The notes under the pieces: model-generated
Databases searched by the model: none
Seen by the model: only the letters and a program-made list of their open reading frames with translations
Told to the model about the DNA's origin: nothing
NCBI RefSeq assembly: GCF_012274275.1
Contig: NZ_JAANZA010000001.1
Location: 682,001 to 746,000, forward strand
DNA length: 64,000 nucleotides
Reading direction: 5' to 3'
Source: Cryobacterium sp. BB307
GTDB taxonomy: Bacteria > Actinomycetota > Actinomycetes > Actinomycetales > Microbacteriaceae
Made by a program: the position numbers and the translations under genes
Shown: one piece after another, positions 20,815-29,057 of the stretch
Position numbering within the stretch: the stretch's first letter is position 1
How the letters are laid out: each line of letters starts with the position of its first letter

Positions 20815-21077
20815 CGAGTCAGACCTCGCCCGTGCGAGTGCCCGGCAAGGACCGCTCGAGACCCTCGGCCAGGGGCCTCCCGGGTGTCTCTGATCCTCTC
20901 GTGTTAGCTTGGAATGGTGCCGGTGTGAACAACGCGGCATCCTCTTTCAGCATGGTGCCGCGAACCTTTCTGCGGCTGGCTGGAGCAGGTTCGACCCCGC
21001 CACGGGACCCGCGATCGCTCGCCGAGGTCAGGATGTGTGACGGATGATTTCAGGCTGCAAAGCCGGAGAGGTACGTA
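20815..21077 (+). other. Long leader upstream of the flavin monooxygenase gene
   Basis: 263 bases without a recognisable gene. A GGAGAGG ribosome-binding site at 21065-21071 precedes a TTG start by six bases. A promoter could lie near 20898-20915, which would leave a G/C-rich leader of about 150 bases with several self-complementary stretches. I tried to match known riboswitch cores (ykkC, glycine, SAM) and found none. Confidence 0.4.
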
Positions 21078-22454
21078 TTGCGTAAGCGCGTCGCAATCAT
21101 TGGAGCTGGACCCAGCGGAATGGCCCAACTCAGGGCATTCCAATCGGCACGGAAGGCCGGCCATGAGATCCCCGACATCGTCTGCTTCGAGAAGCAGGAT
21201 GACTGGGGCGGTCAGTGGAACTACACCTGGCGAACCGGCATCGACCAGTACGGCGAACCTGTTCACTCGAGCATGTACCGCAACCTGTGGTCGAACGGGC
21301 CGAAGGAAGCGCTCGAGTTCGCTGAGTACACATTCGATGACCACTTCGGGCGCCCGATCTCGTCGTATCCCCCTCGCGCCGTGCTCTGGGACTACATCGA
21401 TGGCCGCGCCCGCAAGAGCGACGTGAAGAAGTTCGTGCGCTTCGCCACCGCAGCGCGCTGGGTCGAGTTCCACGAGGACACCCAGACCTTCACCGTGACG
21501 GTCGAGGACCTTGCGAACAAGACCACCTACTCCGAGGAGTTCGACTACGTCGTTGTTGGCTCGGGCCACTTCAGTGTTCCCAACGTGCCGACCTTCCCCG
21601 GAATCGAGACCTTCCCCGGCAGCCTGCGCCACGCGCACGACTTCCGGGGTGCAGAACCGCTCGCCGGCAGGGACGTTCTCCTTATCGGCGCCAGCTACTC
21701 GGCGGAGGACATCGGCGTGCAGGCGCACAAGATGGGCGCCCGCTCGGTCACCATCAGCTACCGCTCACGGCCGATGGGGCTGGACTGGCCCGAGAACATG
21801 TCCGAGGTGCCGCTCGTGGACCACTTCGACGGTTCGGTAGCGCACTTCAACGACGGAACCAGCAAACGCTTCGACGCGGTGGTGCTCTGCACGGGTTACC
21901 TCCACCATTACCCGTTCCTCCCATCCGATCTGGCGCTGGACTCCCGCAACACCCTGTACCCCGACACGCTGTACCGCGGCGTTGTCCGCGAGGGCAACGA
22001 CAGGCTGTTCTACCTGGGCGCCCAGGACCAGTGGTTCACCTTCAACATGTTCGATGCGCAGGCGTGGTACGTCCGCGACCTGATCCTCGGAGCAGCGGTG
22101 GTTCCGGATGCTGCTGAGCAGCGCCGCAGCATGGACGAGTGGCTGGCACGGCTGGCGTCGCTCGACGGTGCCGCGGACGAGGTGCGGTTCCAGGCTGACT
22201 ACATCAAGGACCTCATCTCGGCCACCGATTACCCGATGTTCGACCTCGAGGAAGTCGCGCGGATCTTCCTGGCCTGGAAGCAGGACAAGAAACGCAACGT
22301 GCTCACCTACCGTGACGCGGTGTATCGGTCCGTGATGACCGGCACCATGGCAGCCGTGCACCACACGCCATGGCTCGAGGAACTCGACGACAGTGCCGGG
22401 CGCTACCTCTCGCGGCCGGTGCGTGCTGCCGAAAAGGTGAAAGTCGCAGCCTGA
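21078..22454 (+). CDS. tmm: Flavin monooxygenase, probable trimethylamine monooxygenase
   Basis: 458 residues. FAD site GAGPSG (9-14), FMO signature FPGSLRHAHDFR (179-190), NADPH site GASYSAED (204-211). From memory the sequence follows bacterial trimethylamine monooxygenase almost along its whole length: QLRAFQSA, VCFEKQDDWGGQWNYTWRTG, PVHSSMYRNLWSNGPKE, YSEEFDYVVV, NMFDAQAWY, and the tail SLMTGTMA/HHTPW. Tmm oxidises trimethylamine to the N-oxide with NADPH and O2; some bacterial FMOs of this group also take indole. Start is a TTG with GGAGAGG before it. It is monocistronic, with no TMAO demethylase or amine transporter in the window, and ends at a strong hairpin. Confidence 0.87.
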   Translation: MRKRVAIIGAGPSGMAQLRAFQSARKAGHEIPDIVCFEKQDDWGGQWNYTWRTGIDQYGEPVHSSMYRNLWSNGPKEALEFAEYTFDDHFGRPISSYPPRAVLWDYIDGRARKSDVKKFVRFATAARWVEFHEDTQTFTVTVEDLANKTTYSEEFDYVVVGSGHFSVPNVPTFPGIETFPGSLRHAHDFRGAEPLAGRDVLLIGASYSAEDIGVQAHKMGARSVTISYRSRPMGLDWPENMSEVPLVDHFDGSVAHFNDGTSKRFDAVVLCTGYLHHYPFLPSDLALDSRNTLYPDTLYRGVVREGNDRLFYLGAQDQWFTFNMFDAQAWYVRDLILGAAVVPDAAEQRRSMDEWLARLASLDGAADEVRFQADYIKDLISATDYPMFDLEEVARIFLAWKQDKKRNVLTYRDAVYRSVMTGTMAAVHHTPWLEELDDSAGRYLSRPVRAAEKVKVAA

Positions 22455-22474
22455 CCGTCGACCAGCGGCCATGA

Positions 22475-22510
22475 ACGCAAGAACCCCCGAGCGATCGGGG
22501 GTTCTTGCGT
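22475..22510. terminator. Strong bidirectional hairpin
   Basis: A perfect 16-base stem (ACGCAAGAACCCCCGA) with a GCGA loop, 21 bases after the monooxygenase stop and before the convergent VOC gene. No U-run on the plus side beyond GTTCTTGCGT, but the stem is strong enough to stop transcription from both sides. Confidence 0.8.
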
Positions 22511-22556
22511 GAGCACGCGATGCCAAGCAGCTGGAGGGCGGTGCTCGACTGGCCGT

Positions 22557-23240
22557 CTAGTCTTCTTCGTCGAAGTCCTCAAAGTCCGGCCACGCCGCGA
22601 TGTCGATGCCGTGGTTCTCTGGGGATGCGATCGTCCACCAGTGGGGTGCGTTCGAGTTGACCAGTCGACCGCCGGCTGCGAGCGCAGCGGCGACCCTTGC
22701 CTCTGCCTGGTCGGCGGGCAGCGACACGTCGATGTGGGTGCGTCCGCGACCGGGCTTCGGCGGATCCAGCTCGTGCACCCATACGTGCGGTCCGCGTCGC
22801 TGCGGGTCGATGGCATCCTCGTCGCCGAGCAGCTCGTAGCCCATGATGGTCGCCCAGAACGGGCGCACGTCGGCATCGCGGTCCTGCGCGACGGCGATGC
22901 CTGTCACCTGCAGCTTCGACGGATCGGAGCGGTAGCCCGCCTCTCGGGCCGCTTCCTGGATGCGTCGGGCCAACTCCGCGTCGAGCGGACCGAGCCCGCC
23001 ATCACGCCGGGTGGACGTGCGGATGGTCGCCCCGTGCGGCCGCACGTCGAGGTCGGGGAAGTGTCCCACATCGTCGGCGATTCGCCCGACCGCGCTCGCC
23101 AGTTCTATCGCGTGTGAAAGGGAGTCACACACGTAGTGCACATAGGCGCCCCAGAACAGCACGCGCCAGTCCTCGACGCCCGGCTGCTGGTGAAACGCCT
23201 TCGCGCTCATGCGTGGCGGCGCATCCGTTGCTTCGCTCAT
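22557..23240 (-). CDS. VOC/glyoxalase-like protein with N-terminal pterin carbinolamine dehydratase-like domain
   Basis: 227 residues from ATG 23240 with a strong TGGAGGAAC ribosome-binding site. Residues about 15-105 resemble pterin-4a-carbinolamine dehydratase (FHQQPGVEDWRVLFWGAYVHY; AIELASAVGRIADDVGHFPD; LGPLDAELARRI), and about 110-220 a glyoxalase_6/VOC domain (VTGIAVAQDRDADVRPFWATI; GRGRTHIDVSLPADQA; HWWTIASPENHGIDIA). The catalytic HH of the dehydratase reads HF here, so that half may be inactive. Function unknown. Confidence 0.8.
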   Translation of the reverse strand: MSEATDAPPRMSAKAFHQQPGVEDWRVLFWGAYVHYVCDSLSHAIELASAVGRIADDVGHFPDLDVRPHGATIRTSTRRDGGLGPLDAELARRIQEAAREAGYRSDPSKLQVTGIAVAQDRDADVRPFWATIMGYELLGDEDAIDPQRRGPHVWVHELDPPKPGRGRTHIDVSLPADQAEARVAAALAAGGRLVNSNAPHWWTIASPENHGIDIAAWPDFEDFDEED

Positions 23241-23344
23241 CGTTCCTCCAGCTCCGTGGCTCGTCGAGACTCTTGCGAGAACGATAGAACGCTCCGCCGA
23301 CAGCCGCCGGAACGCAGCGGCCCAATCGGCGGCGACCCAGTGCG

Positions 23345-24613
23345 TCAGCTGATGGGCGCGTCTTCGTCGTCGCGTGCCGTCCGCAGTGGTGAGGCGATTG
23401 CGACTATGAAGGCGGCCGCGAAGAGGCAAACGATGATCATGAGCGCAGGTCGCTCCCCGAGCAGTGTCGCGGCGGTTCCTCCCGCCAGCGCGCCAAGAGC
23501 GCCCATCGTGCGGTTGGCGGATCGCATGGTGCCATTCACCCGGCCGAGCAGCGCGTCGGGTGTCAGCCCTTGGCGGAAGCTCATCTCATTCGCATTCTCC
23601 AACCCGCCGGCGAACCCCTGAAGCGCAAACGCCGAAAAGACGAGAGCAAGGGCGACAGCATCCGCCTGCGGTGCTTCCCCGGCCGGCGCGAGTAAGACCA
23701 GGATCCAGGCCACGGGATAGATGGCTCGGCCGGCGGTGATCGTGGCGCCCGATCCGAACCGTGCACCGGCGCGTGGCGCGAGAGTTGCGCCGATCAGGGT
23801 TGCGATGCCTCCCACCGCGAACATCAGACCGTAGACGAATGCGTCGAAATCCAGAGTGCGCAGGGTGAACACGGCCAGCACCGTGAGCGCAGCGGCATTC
23901 GCGAAGAACCATAGATGGGTTGACCAAGCGAGCGGCCCGAGAACGCGATGTCGATATGTCCAGCGCAGCCCTTCGGCCACCTCGCGTCGCACGGAGCGCC
24001 GACCTGATTCTCGCTTCACAGTCTCCATCACGCGGATGCCAGCGATCAGCACGGCCTCGACGACGTACGTCACGGCATCCACGGCGATCGCGAGCGGCGC
24101 GCCGATGACACTGACCAAGAAGCCGCCGAAAGTAGGACCGACAGTCTGCGCGCTCGCCTCTGCCTGATCAAGTCGCGCGTTCGATGCTCGCAGCGCGCGC
24201 CGTTCCACGATCTGCGGCAACAGCGACTGCGCGGCGGCGAATCCGAACACGGAGAAAGCACCGAACAGGAGAAGCAGCACAACGAGCACCCAAAGGTGCA
24301 ACATCCCGACGAACCAGAACGCGGGGATGAGCGCGAGGCAGATGGCGCGACCCAAGCTCGCCAACACAAGCACGCGCTGTCGTCGCCAACGGTCGACATA
24401 CACGCCCGCGAGAAGCCCGAGCAGCGCATAAGGAATGAACTGCGCCGAGTTCACGATCCCGACCTCGAGCGCGCTGGCCCCGAGCACATCGACCACCAGC
24501 ACGGGCATCGCCACCGCTGTCAGTGCCGTACCAAACGCACCGACCGCTACCGCCGAGAAGTAGCGTGCGAACGCGCGATTGCGAAACGAACCGGTTCGCG
24601 TGTCAGCTGTCAC
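23345..24613 (-). CDS. MFS transporter (MFS_3/EntS-like)
   Basis: 422 residues, about 12 hydrophobic segments, with the loop LLAGVYVDRWRRQRVLVLASLGRAI (MFS motif A, DRWRRQRVL) after the second helix. It resembles drug/siderophore exporters of the MFS_3 group. I start at GTG 24613 (MTADTRTGSFRNRAF); another GTG at 24622 is possible. The open frame running further upstream is out of frame with the next MFS gene and is not coding. Substrate unknown. Confidence 0.87.
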   Translation of the reverse strand: MTADTRTGSFRNRAFARYFSAVAVGAFGTALTAVAMPVLVVDVLGASALEVGIVNSAQFIPYALLGLLAGVYVDRWRRQRVLVLASLGRAICLALIPAFWFVGMLHLWVLVVLLLLFGAFSVFGFAAAQSLLPQIVERRALRASNARLDQAEASAQTVGPTFGGFLVSVIGAPLAIAVDAVTYVVEAVLIAGIRVMETVKRESGRRSVRREVAEGLRWTYRHRVLGPLAWSTHLWFFANAAALTVLAVFTLRTLDFDAFVYGLMFAVGGIATLIGATLAPRAGARFGSGATITAGRAIYPVAWILVLLAPAGEAPQADAVALALVFSAFALQGFAGGLENANEMSFRQGLTPDALLGRVNGTMRSANRTMGALGALAGGTAATLLGERPALMIIVCLFAAAFIVAIASPLRTARDDEDAPIS

Positions 24614-24714
24614 CTGGCGCACCCACCCCCGCTTCAAGAACAGAACGACGCGCGGCCGATCCGTACGATGAAGAACCATCCTCGCATCAAGGCCGAAAGA
24701 CCGTCGGCGTCCCG

Positions 24715-26079
24715 CTACCGGCGGGACACGTCGGGAAGTCGCGCCCCTGCGACAACCCCGACCAGCCCAAGCGACGCGAGAAACACGAGAGCCCACACGA
24801 CGCCGACAACCGCCAACAGCGAGCTGATGCCGCCCACGATCAGCAAGATCACCCCGAGCGCAGAGTTCGACACGGCGACGTAGGCGGTGCGCTGGTCGCC
24901 CTCGGCCATGTCGACAATGTAGGTCTTGCGTCCGACCCGCACGCCCGTGTGCACTAGAGTGAGCGCGAAATACGCGGCGATGAAGAACAGGTTGATCCAG
25001 CCCGCGCCACCGACTCCGGGCAGCGTCACGATCAGCACGGTCGCGAGAACGAGCGCCGACGCCACACCCGCCCCGGCGCTCATGAGGCGCTTGCTCGATC
25101 TGTCGGCGAGTCGCCCGAAGATCCGCCCGCCGATGAGCGCCGAGAGGCCAGAGGCGATGATGAAACCGCCCAGCCCGCCGAGACTGTCGGCGCCGACCTC
25201 GATTGACAGCGCCACCACGAACGGCGGGCTCAACGCCGAGACGAGCAACAGGCTTCGCACAGTCACGAACTGCCGGAACGGCTTGTCGTCTCGCAGCAGG
25301 GTCAGCATCTGCACGAACCAGTTGGCGTCGCGCGGCCCGCGTTCGCTTCCGGATGCACCCTCGATGGCAGTCGGTTCGCCCGCGGGTTCGCGTATCCCGA
25401 CGTAGGTGACTGCCACGAGCACCCACAGCGCAGCACCCGCTGCGAGCAACCACGCGAGCTGCGAAGCCGCAAGACTCTCGCCGCCGAACACCCGGAGCGC
25501 GAGCCCGAGTGTGAGCGCGACGAGGCCGGCAGCCGTGGTCGCGAGACCGTTGATCTGCCCTCGTTCGCCCTTAGGAATAGTGCGACCCTGCACGTCCTTC
25601 GACGCGATGGAGCACAGGCACCGGCCGAGCGAGAACACCGTGAGCGCACCAACGATGGCGAGACCTGCCGCGAGACCCTGGCCGAGCGCGGCGGTCCCGG
25701 CCATCACTGCGACTGCCGCGGCCTGCACGAGCGCGCCGGCGATGAAGATCCATTTGCGATGCCGGATGCGCAGGATCAGCGGTGTGAGAAACGCTTGCGG
25801 GAGCATCGATCCCGATTCGCGGATCGGGACCAGTAGGCCAATGAGGGCCGTCGGCGCTCCGAGTGCCACGAGCAGCCAGGGCAGCACCGTGGATGCGTTG
25901 ACGGTCTGATCTCCAGACGACTGCAGCGCGTTGGCGAGCACCAGCCGCAGCCCGTTTGGTGCGATGTCCGTTCGCACCTCGGTTGGCATCGCCTCCTCAG
26001 CCTGCGGATTCCGCCTGATGAGCATTGAGTAGAGCTTCTGGGCCGCACTCACGGGTGCAAGGCTAACGACGCGTGCCAC
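24715..26079 (-). CDS. MFS transporter
   Basis: 454 residues with about 12 hydrophobic segments and loops KGERGQINGLATTAAG and GRIFGRLADRSSKRLMSAGAG (motif A-like). It belongs to a different MFS branch from its neighbour: the middle loop (about 225-255) is long and polar. Start uncertain: GTG 26079 gives a 30-residue polar head, GTG 26048 a shorter one; neither has a clear ribosome-binding site. About 100 bases separate it from the next transporter on the same strand. Confidence 0.82.
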   Translation of the reverse strand: MARVVSLAPVSAAQKLYSMLIRRNPQAEEAMPTEVRTDIAPNGLRLVLANALQSSGDQTVNASTVLPWLLVALGAPTALIGLLVPIRESGSMLPQAFLTPLILRIRHRKWIFIAGALVQAAAVAVMAGTAALGQGLAAGLAIVGALTVFSLGRCLCSIASKDVQGRTIPKGERGQINGLATTAAGLVALTLGLALRVFGGESLAASQLAWLLAAGAALWVLVAVTYVGIREPAGEPTAIEGASGSERGPRDANWFVQMLTLLRDDKPFRQFVTVRSLLLVSALSPPFVVALSIEVGADSLGGLGGFIIASGLSALIGGRIFGRLADRSSKRLMSAGAGVASALVLATVLIVTLPGVGGAGWINLFFIAAYFALTLVHTGVRVGRKTYIVDMAEGDQRTAYVAVSNSALGVILLIVGGISSLLAVVGVVWALVFLASLGLVGVVAGARLPDVSRR

Positions 26080-26148
26080 GAGCTACATGCATGAGTTTCC
26101 GCTGGAGATCATCGCTGCACATCGGAGGGCCGGGGGGACAATGGGCGC

Positions 26149-26724
26149 ATGAAGTACTTCTCAGACCCTGTCCTCGACTCGATGGCGGCGCGACGCTCGG
26201 TGTCGAAGGTCGGGCCCGAGACCCCCAGCGACGACGAACTGGCCGACTTGCTCGCGGCGGTGACACCGGTCGCCGACCACAAAGCGTTGCGCCCGTGGCG
26301 GCTCATCATCCTGCGTGGTGATGACCGGATGCGCCTCGCTGAGGCCCTCGACGCCGCGGCCGGCGAGGTGCGTGGGCCGGGGGAGTACAACACGAAGCCG
26401 TTCCGAGCCGAGCTCTTGATCGCCGTGGTGGCGAGCCCGAAGCCTCACCCGAAAGTGCCGGAGTGGGAACAGCGAGCAACCGCGGCCGGTGCCGGTCACC
26501 TGCTCGAGCTTGCGCTGTGGCAAGCCGGCTGGGGTGTCATGTGGCGCACCGGGCTGCTCGCGAACACGCCGCAGGTGCGCGCCGCGCACGGCCTGACCGA
26601 GCAGGAGCATCTCATGGGATGGCTGTACGTCGGCAGCGTTGACGAGGGCTTCCGCGCCCGGATGCGCGAGTCGAACCGCCCCCCGTTGAATCCACAGCAG
26701 TTCCTGGGGCACATGCCGCGCTAG
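26149..26724 (+). CDS. Nitroreductase family protein (YdjA-like)
   Basis: 191 residues, the compact FMN-dependent nitroreductase size. MAARRSVSKV near the start is the phosphate-binding RRS motif, with HKALRPWRLIILRG and GAGHLLELALWQAGWGVMWRTG as the usual core. It should bind FMN and reduce nitro- or quinone compounds with NAD(P)H; its physiological substrate is unknown. It stands alone. Confidence 0.88.
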   Translation: MKYFSDPVLDSMAARRSVSKVGPETPSDDELADLLAAVTPVADHKALRPWRLIILRGDDRMRLAEALDAAAGEVRGPGEYNTKPFRAELLIAVVASPKPHPKVPEWEQRATAAGAGHLLELALWQAGWGVMWRTGLLANTPQVRAAHGLTEQEHLMGWLYVGSVDEGFRARMRESNRPPLNPQQFLGHMPR

Positions 26725-26824
26725 CCCCGCTGATACGAAGCGGATGTCACACATCGCGAGCTGGAGCGTCTTTCTTAGTAGAGGTCAGCAGACGGCTGGC
26801 TTCACAGTGAAAGGACACACAACA

Positions 26825-27205
26825 ATGGCTACCCCCGTTGCCGCACTCAACCAGCTCAATCTCGCGTTCGCAGATCGGTTCAACGCTCGCGACCTTGATG
26901 GCCTGATGGCGCTCAATGTCGACAATGTCGTGTTCGTTCCGGCCCCCGGGCAAGCGGTGCAGGGCGAGGCTGCCGTGCGTGGCGCGCTCGAGCAATTCCT
27001 GGGCTTGAACCTGCCGATCACCATGACCGTTCGCCACGTCTTCCAGAACGGCAACACCGGTCTCGCGGTCGCTGACTGGACGATCAACGGCACTGGTCCA
27101 GATGGCTCCGAGATGGCGCTCGCTGGTACGACCGCCGACGTGGCCGTCTATGACGAGCAGCACGGATGGCGTTACGTCATCGACAACCCGTTTGGCACCG
27201 CCTAG
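26825..27205 (+). CDS. NTF2-like (SnoaL/DUF4440 type) protein
   Basis: 126 residues with an NTF2-like cone fold pattern: LNQLNLAFADRFNARDLDGLMAL, NVDNVVFVPAPGQAVQGEAAVRGALEQFL and a C-terminal sheet. Members bind small ligands or act as isomerases/dehydratases; no catalytic dyad is evident. I start at ATG 26825 (AAAGGA ten bases before); ATG 26744 would add 27 atypical residues. It converges on the ECF sigma factor gene. Confidence 0.8.
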   Translation: MATPVAALNQLNLAFADRFNARDLDGLMALNVDNVVFVPAPGQAVQGEAAVRGALEQFLGLNLPITMTVRHVFQNGNTGLAVADWTINGTGPDGSEMALAGTTADVAVYDEQHGWRYVIDNPFGTA

Positions 27206-27218
27206 CCCACATGCGGAT

Positions 27219-27251
27219 GGCCGGCCGCCGCGATCCTGCGGGGGGCCGGCC
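27219..27251. terminator. Hairpin between convergent genes
   Basis: GGCCGGCC with further pairing CCGC/GCGG closes a short loop, 14 bases after the NTF2-like gene and 14 before the end of the sigma factor gene. A likely bidirectional terminator. Confidence 0.65.
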
Positions 27252-27264
27252 TAACGCTTGTTGT

Positions 27265-27807
27265 TCACGGTGATTCGGACATGCCTGAGGCTCGGCAGGC
27301 GGCAAGCGCCTTCCGAGCCCGGGCGATCCGCTGGCGCGCGGTCGCCGGGGTAATCCGAAGCCGTTCGGCGATCTCCGGGGCGGAGAGATCATCGGCCACG
27401 CTCATGAGCAGCGGTTCCCGCAAGGTCGCGGGAAGATTGTGGATTGCCTGAAGCGCCCCGTCGAGAATTACGCGCATCTCGACCTCCTGCGTCACGCTCC
27501 GCGTGTCGGATACATCTTCATCCAGTTCATCGATAGGACGACGTGACTGCTGTCGTGAAAGATCAGTTACCGCGTTCCTGGCAATGGTGTCCAACCACGA
27601 GCACATCTGCCCCGGCTCCGGGGTTTGCAGGTGCTCAACAGACCTCCATGCTCGGAGCAGCACCGTCTGCGCGACATCGTCCGCATCATTGGGGGAGACA
27701 CCAAGCGAGATGCTGCGCCGGCGCAGTCGTCCCGGGTCATCCGTAATCATCGTGACGAGCGAGGACCGACGGTGGTCTTCCTGCGTGCCGAGATCGTCAG
27801 TCATCAT
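27265..27807 (-). CDS. ECF RNA polymerase sigma factor
   Basis: 180 residues. Region 2 holds DADDVAQTVLLRAWRSVEHL and MCSWLDTIARNAVTDLSRQQSR; region 4 holds LPATLREPLLMSVADDLSAPEIAERL and TPATARQRIARARKAL (helix-turn-helix binding the -35 box). No anti-sigma factor gene is adjacent, so control must be otherwise. The first ATG (27807) starts MMTDDLGTQ. Confidence 0.9.
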   Translation of the reverse strand: MMTDDLGTQEDHRRSSLVTMITDDPGRLRRRSISLGVSPNDADDVAQTVLLRAWRSVEHLQTPEPGQMCSWLDTIARNAVTDLSRQQSRRPIDELDEDVSDTRSVTQEVEMRVILDGALQAIHNLPATLREPLLMSVADDLSAPEIAERLRITPATARQRIARARKALAACRASGMSESP

Positions 27808-27851
27808 GCTTTCAACACTGCCAGACTTCCCCGAGGCCTTCGGGCCGGGTC

Positions 27852-29003
27852 CTAGGAGTGCGCGGTTGCGAGGGCCCGCTCGAGATCCGAGATCAGGTCG
27901 TCGGTGTGCTCGATGCCGACGGACAGCCTGAGCAGGTCATCCGGTGCCGGCGACCCGGCACCTTCAGCGCTCGCGCGGTGCTCGATGAGGCTTTCGACGC
28001 CACCGAGCGACGTCGCTCGCTTCCAGAGGCGCGTGTTCGCCGCAACCGCGATGGCCGCGCGCTCGCCGCCCACAGCGCGGATCGACAGCATTCCGCCGAA
28101 ACCATCGTGCATCTGCCGTTTCGCGATGTCGTGACCGTGGCTCGACGGAAGACCCGGATAGAGCACCTGGGCCACGTGCGGATGTCCTTCGAAGTGTTCC
28201 GCGATGCGCAGGGCTGACGCGCTCGCAGCGCGCACGCGGAGAAACAGCGTCCGCATGCCGCGCAGAAGCAGCCACGACTCGAACGAGCCGAGGGTTCCGC
28301 CGATCTGGGCGCGCACGCTGCGCACGCGTTGCCAGTGCTCGTTGTCGGCGCGGGTGGTGACCGTTCCCGCGGTCAGGTCGGAGTGCCCGTTCAGGTACTT
28401 GGTTGCCGAGTGCATCACCAGGTCCGCGCCCAGTTCGAGCGGCCGGGTGTGCACGGGCGTTGCCGGAGTCGAGTCGACGGCGAGCAGGGCGCCGGCCGCG
28501 TGGGCAAGTTCGGCGGTGGCTGCGATGTCGGTGACCGTCCAGAGCGGATTCGCCGGGGTCTCCGCCCACACCAACCTGGTGACGCCGGGCCGGATGGCGG
28601 CCTGGACGGCCGACGCATCCGTCATGTCGATGAGCTCCACGTCCAGCCCCCACGAGGTGGCGAAACCGGTCAACCAATTGCGCAGGCTCCAGTACATGAC
28701 TTTCGGGGCCAGAACGTGATCGCCCGGGTGGAGCGCCTGGAAAACGGATGTCGCCGCGGCCATCCCGCTCGCGAACAGCATGGTCTCGTGTCCGCCCTCC
28801 AACGTGGTGACCAGCGCCTCCGCCTGGTCGAACGACGGGTTGTTGTCGCGCATGTAGATACGACCGGACCGGTACTGATTGTCGGCATCGCGCAGATACG
28901 TGCTGGACACGTGGATCGGCGGTGAGATCGCCCGAGTCTGCTCGTCCACCCAGCCCAGCGCCTGCGCGGTGAGGCTCTCCGGGGAAAATGCTTCGTCGTC
29001 CAT
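27852..29003 (-). CDS. Cystathionine gamma-synthase-like PLP enzyme
   Basis: 383 residues of the Cys/Met metabolism PLP family: YMRDNNPSFDQAEALVTTLEG, FASGMAAATSVFQAL, D177 and the Schiff-base lysine K202 in HSATKYLNGHSDLTAG. Members perform gamma-synthase, gamma-lyase or sulfhydrylase reactions on cystathionine, homocysteine, homoserine esters or methionine; which one cannot be told from motifs. It is divergent from a DHDPS-like gene 54 bases away. Confidence 0.88.
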   Translation of the reverse strand: MDDEAFSPESLTAQALGWVDEQTRAISPPIHVSSTYLRDADNQYRSGRIYMRDNNPSFDQAEALVTTLEGGHETMLFASGMAAATSVFQALHPGDHVLAPKVMYWSLRNWLTGFATSWGLDVELIDMTDASAVQAAIRPGVTRLVWAETPANPLWTVTDIAATAELAHAAGALLAVDSTPATPVHTRPLELGADLVMHSATKYLNGHSDLTAGTVTTRADNEHWQRVRSVRAQIGGTLGSFESWLLLRGMRTLFLRVRAASASALRIAEHFEGHPHVAQVLYPGLPSSHGHDIAKRQMHDGFGGMLSIRAVGGERAAIAVAANTRLWKRATSLGGVESLIEHRASAEGAGSPAPDDLLRLSVGIEHTDDLISDLERALATAHS

Positions 29004-29057
29004 GAAACGATGCTACGGCGCGCTTGTCTAAGTGCCGTGCTACCTAAAAGGACACAC

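Noticed and set aside
20815..21077. Riboswitch upstream of the monooxygenase gene (ykkC, glycine or SAM type)
   Set aside because: None of the conserved core words could be placed by eye; kept only as an unexplained leader.
23345..25453. 702-residue fused reading frame covering both MFS genes
   Set aside because: The upstream 280 codons are out of frame with the second MFS gene, Arg-rich and without membrane helices. Only the part from 24613 is coding.
27265..27807. ECF41-type sigma factor with SnoaL partner
   Set aside because: The NTF2-like gene nearby is convergent and separated by a hairpin, and the sigma factor ends right after region 4, so no fused or operonic SnoaL domain.
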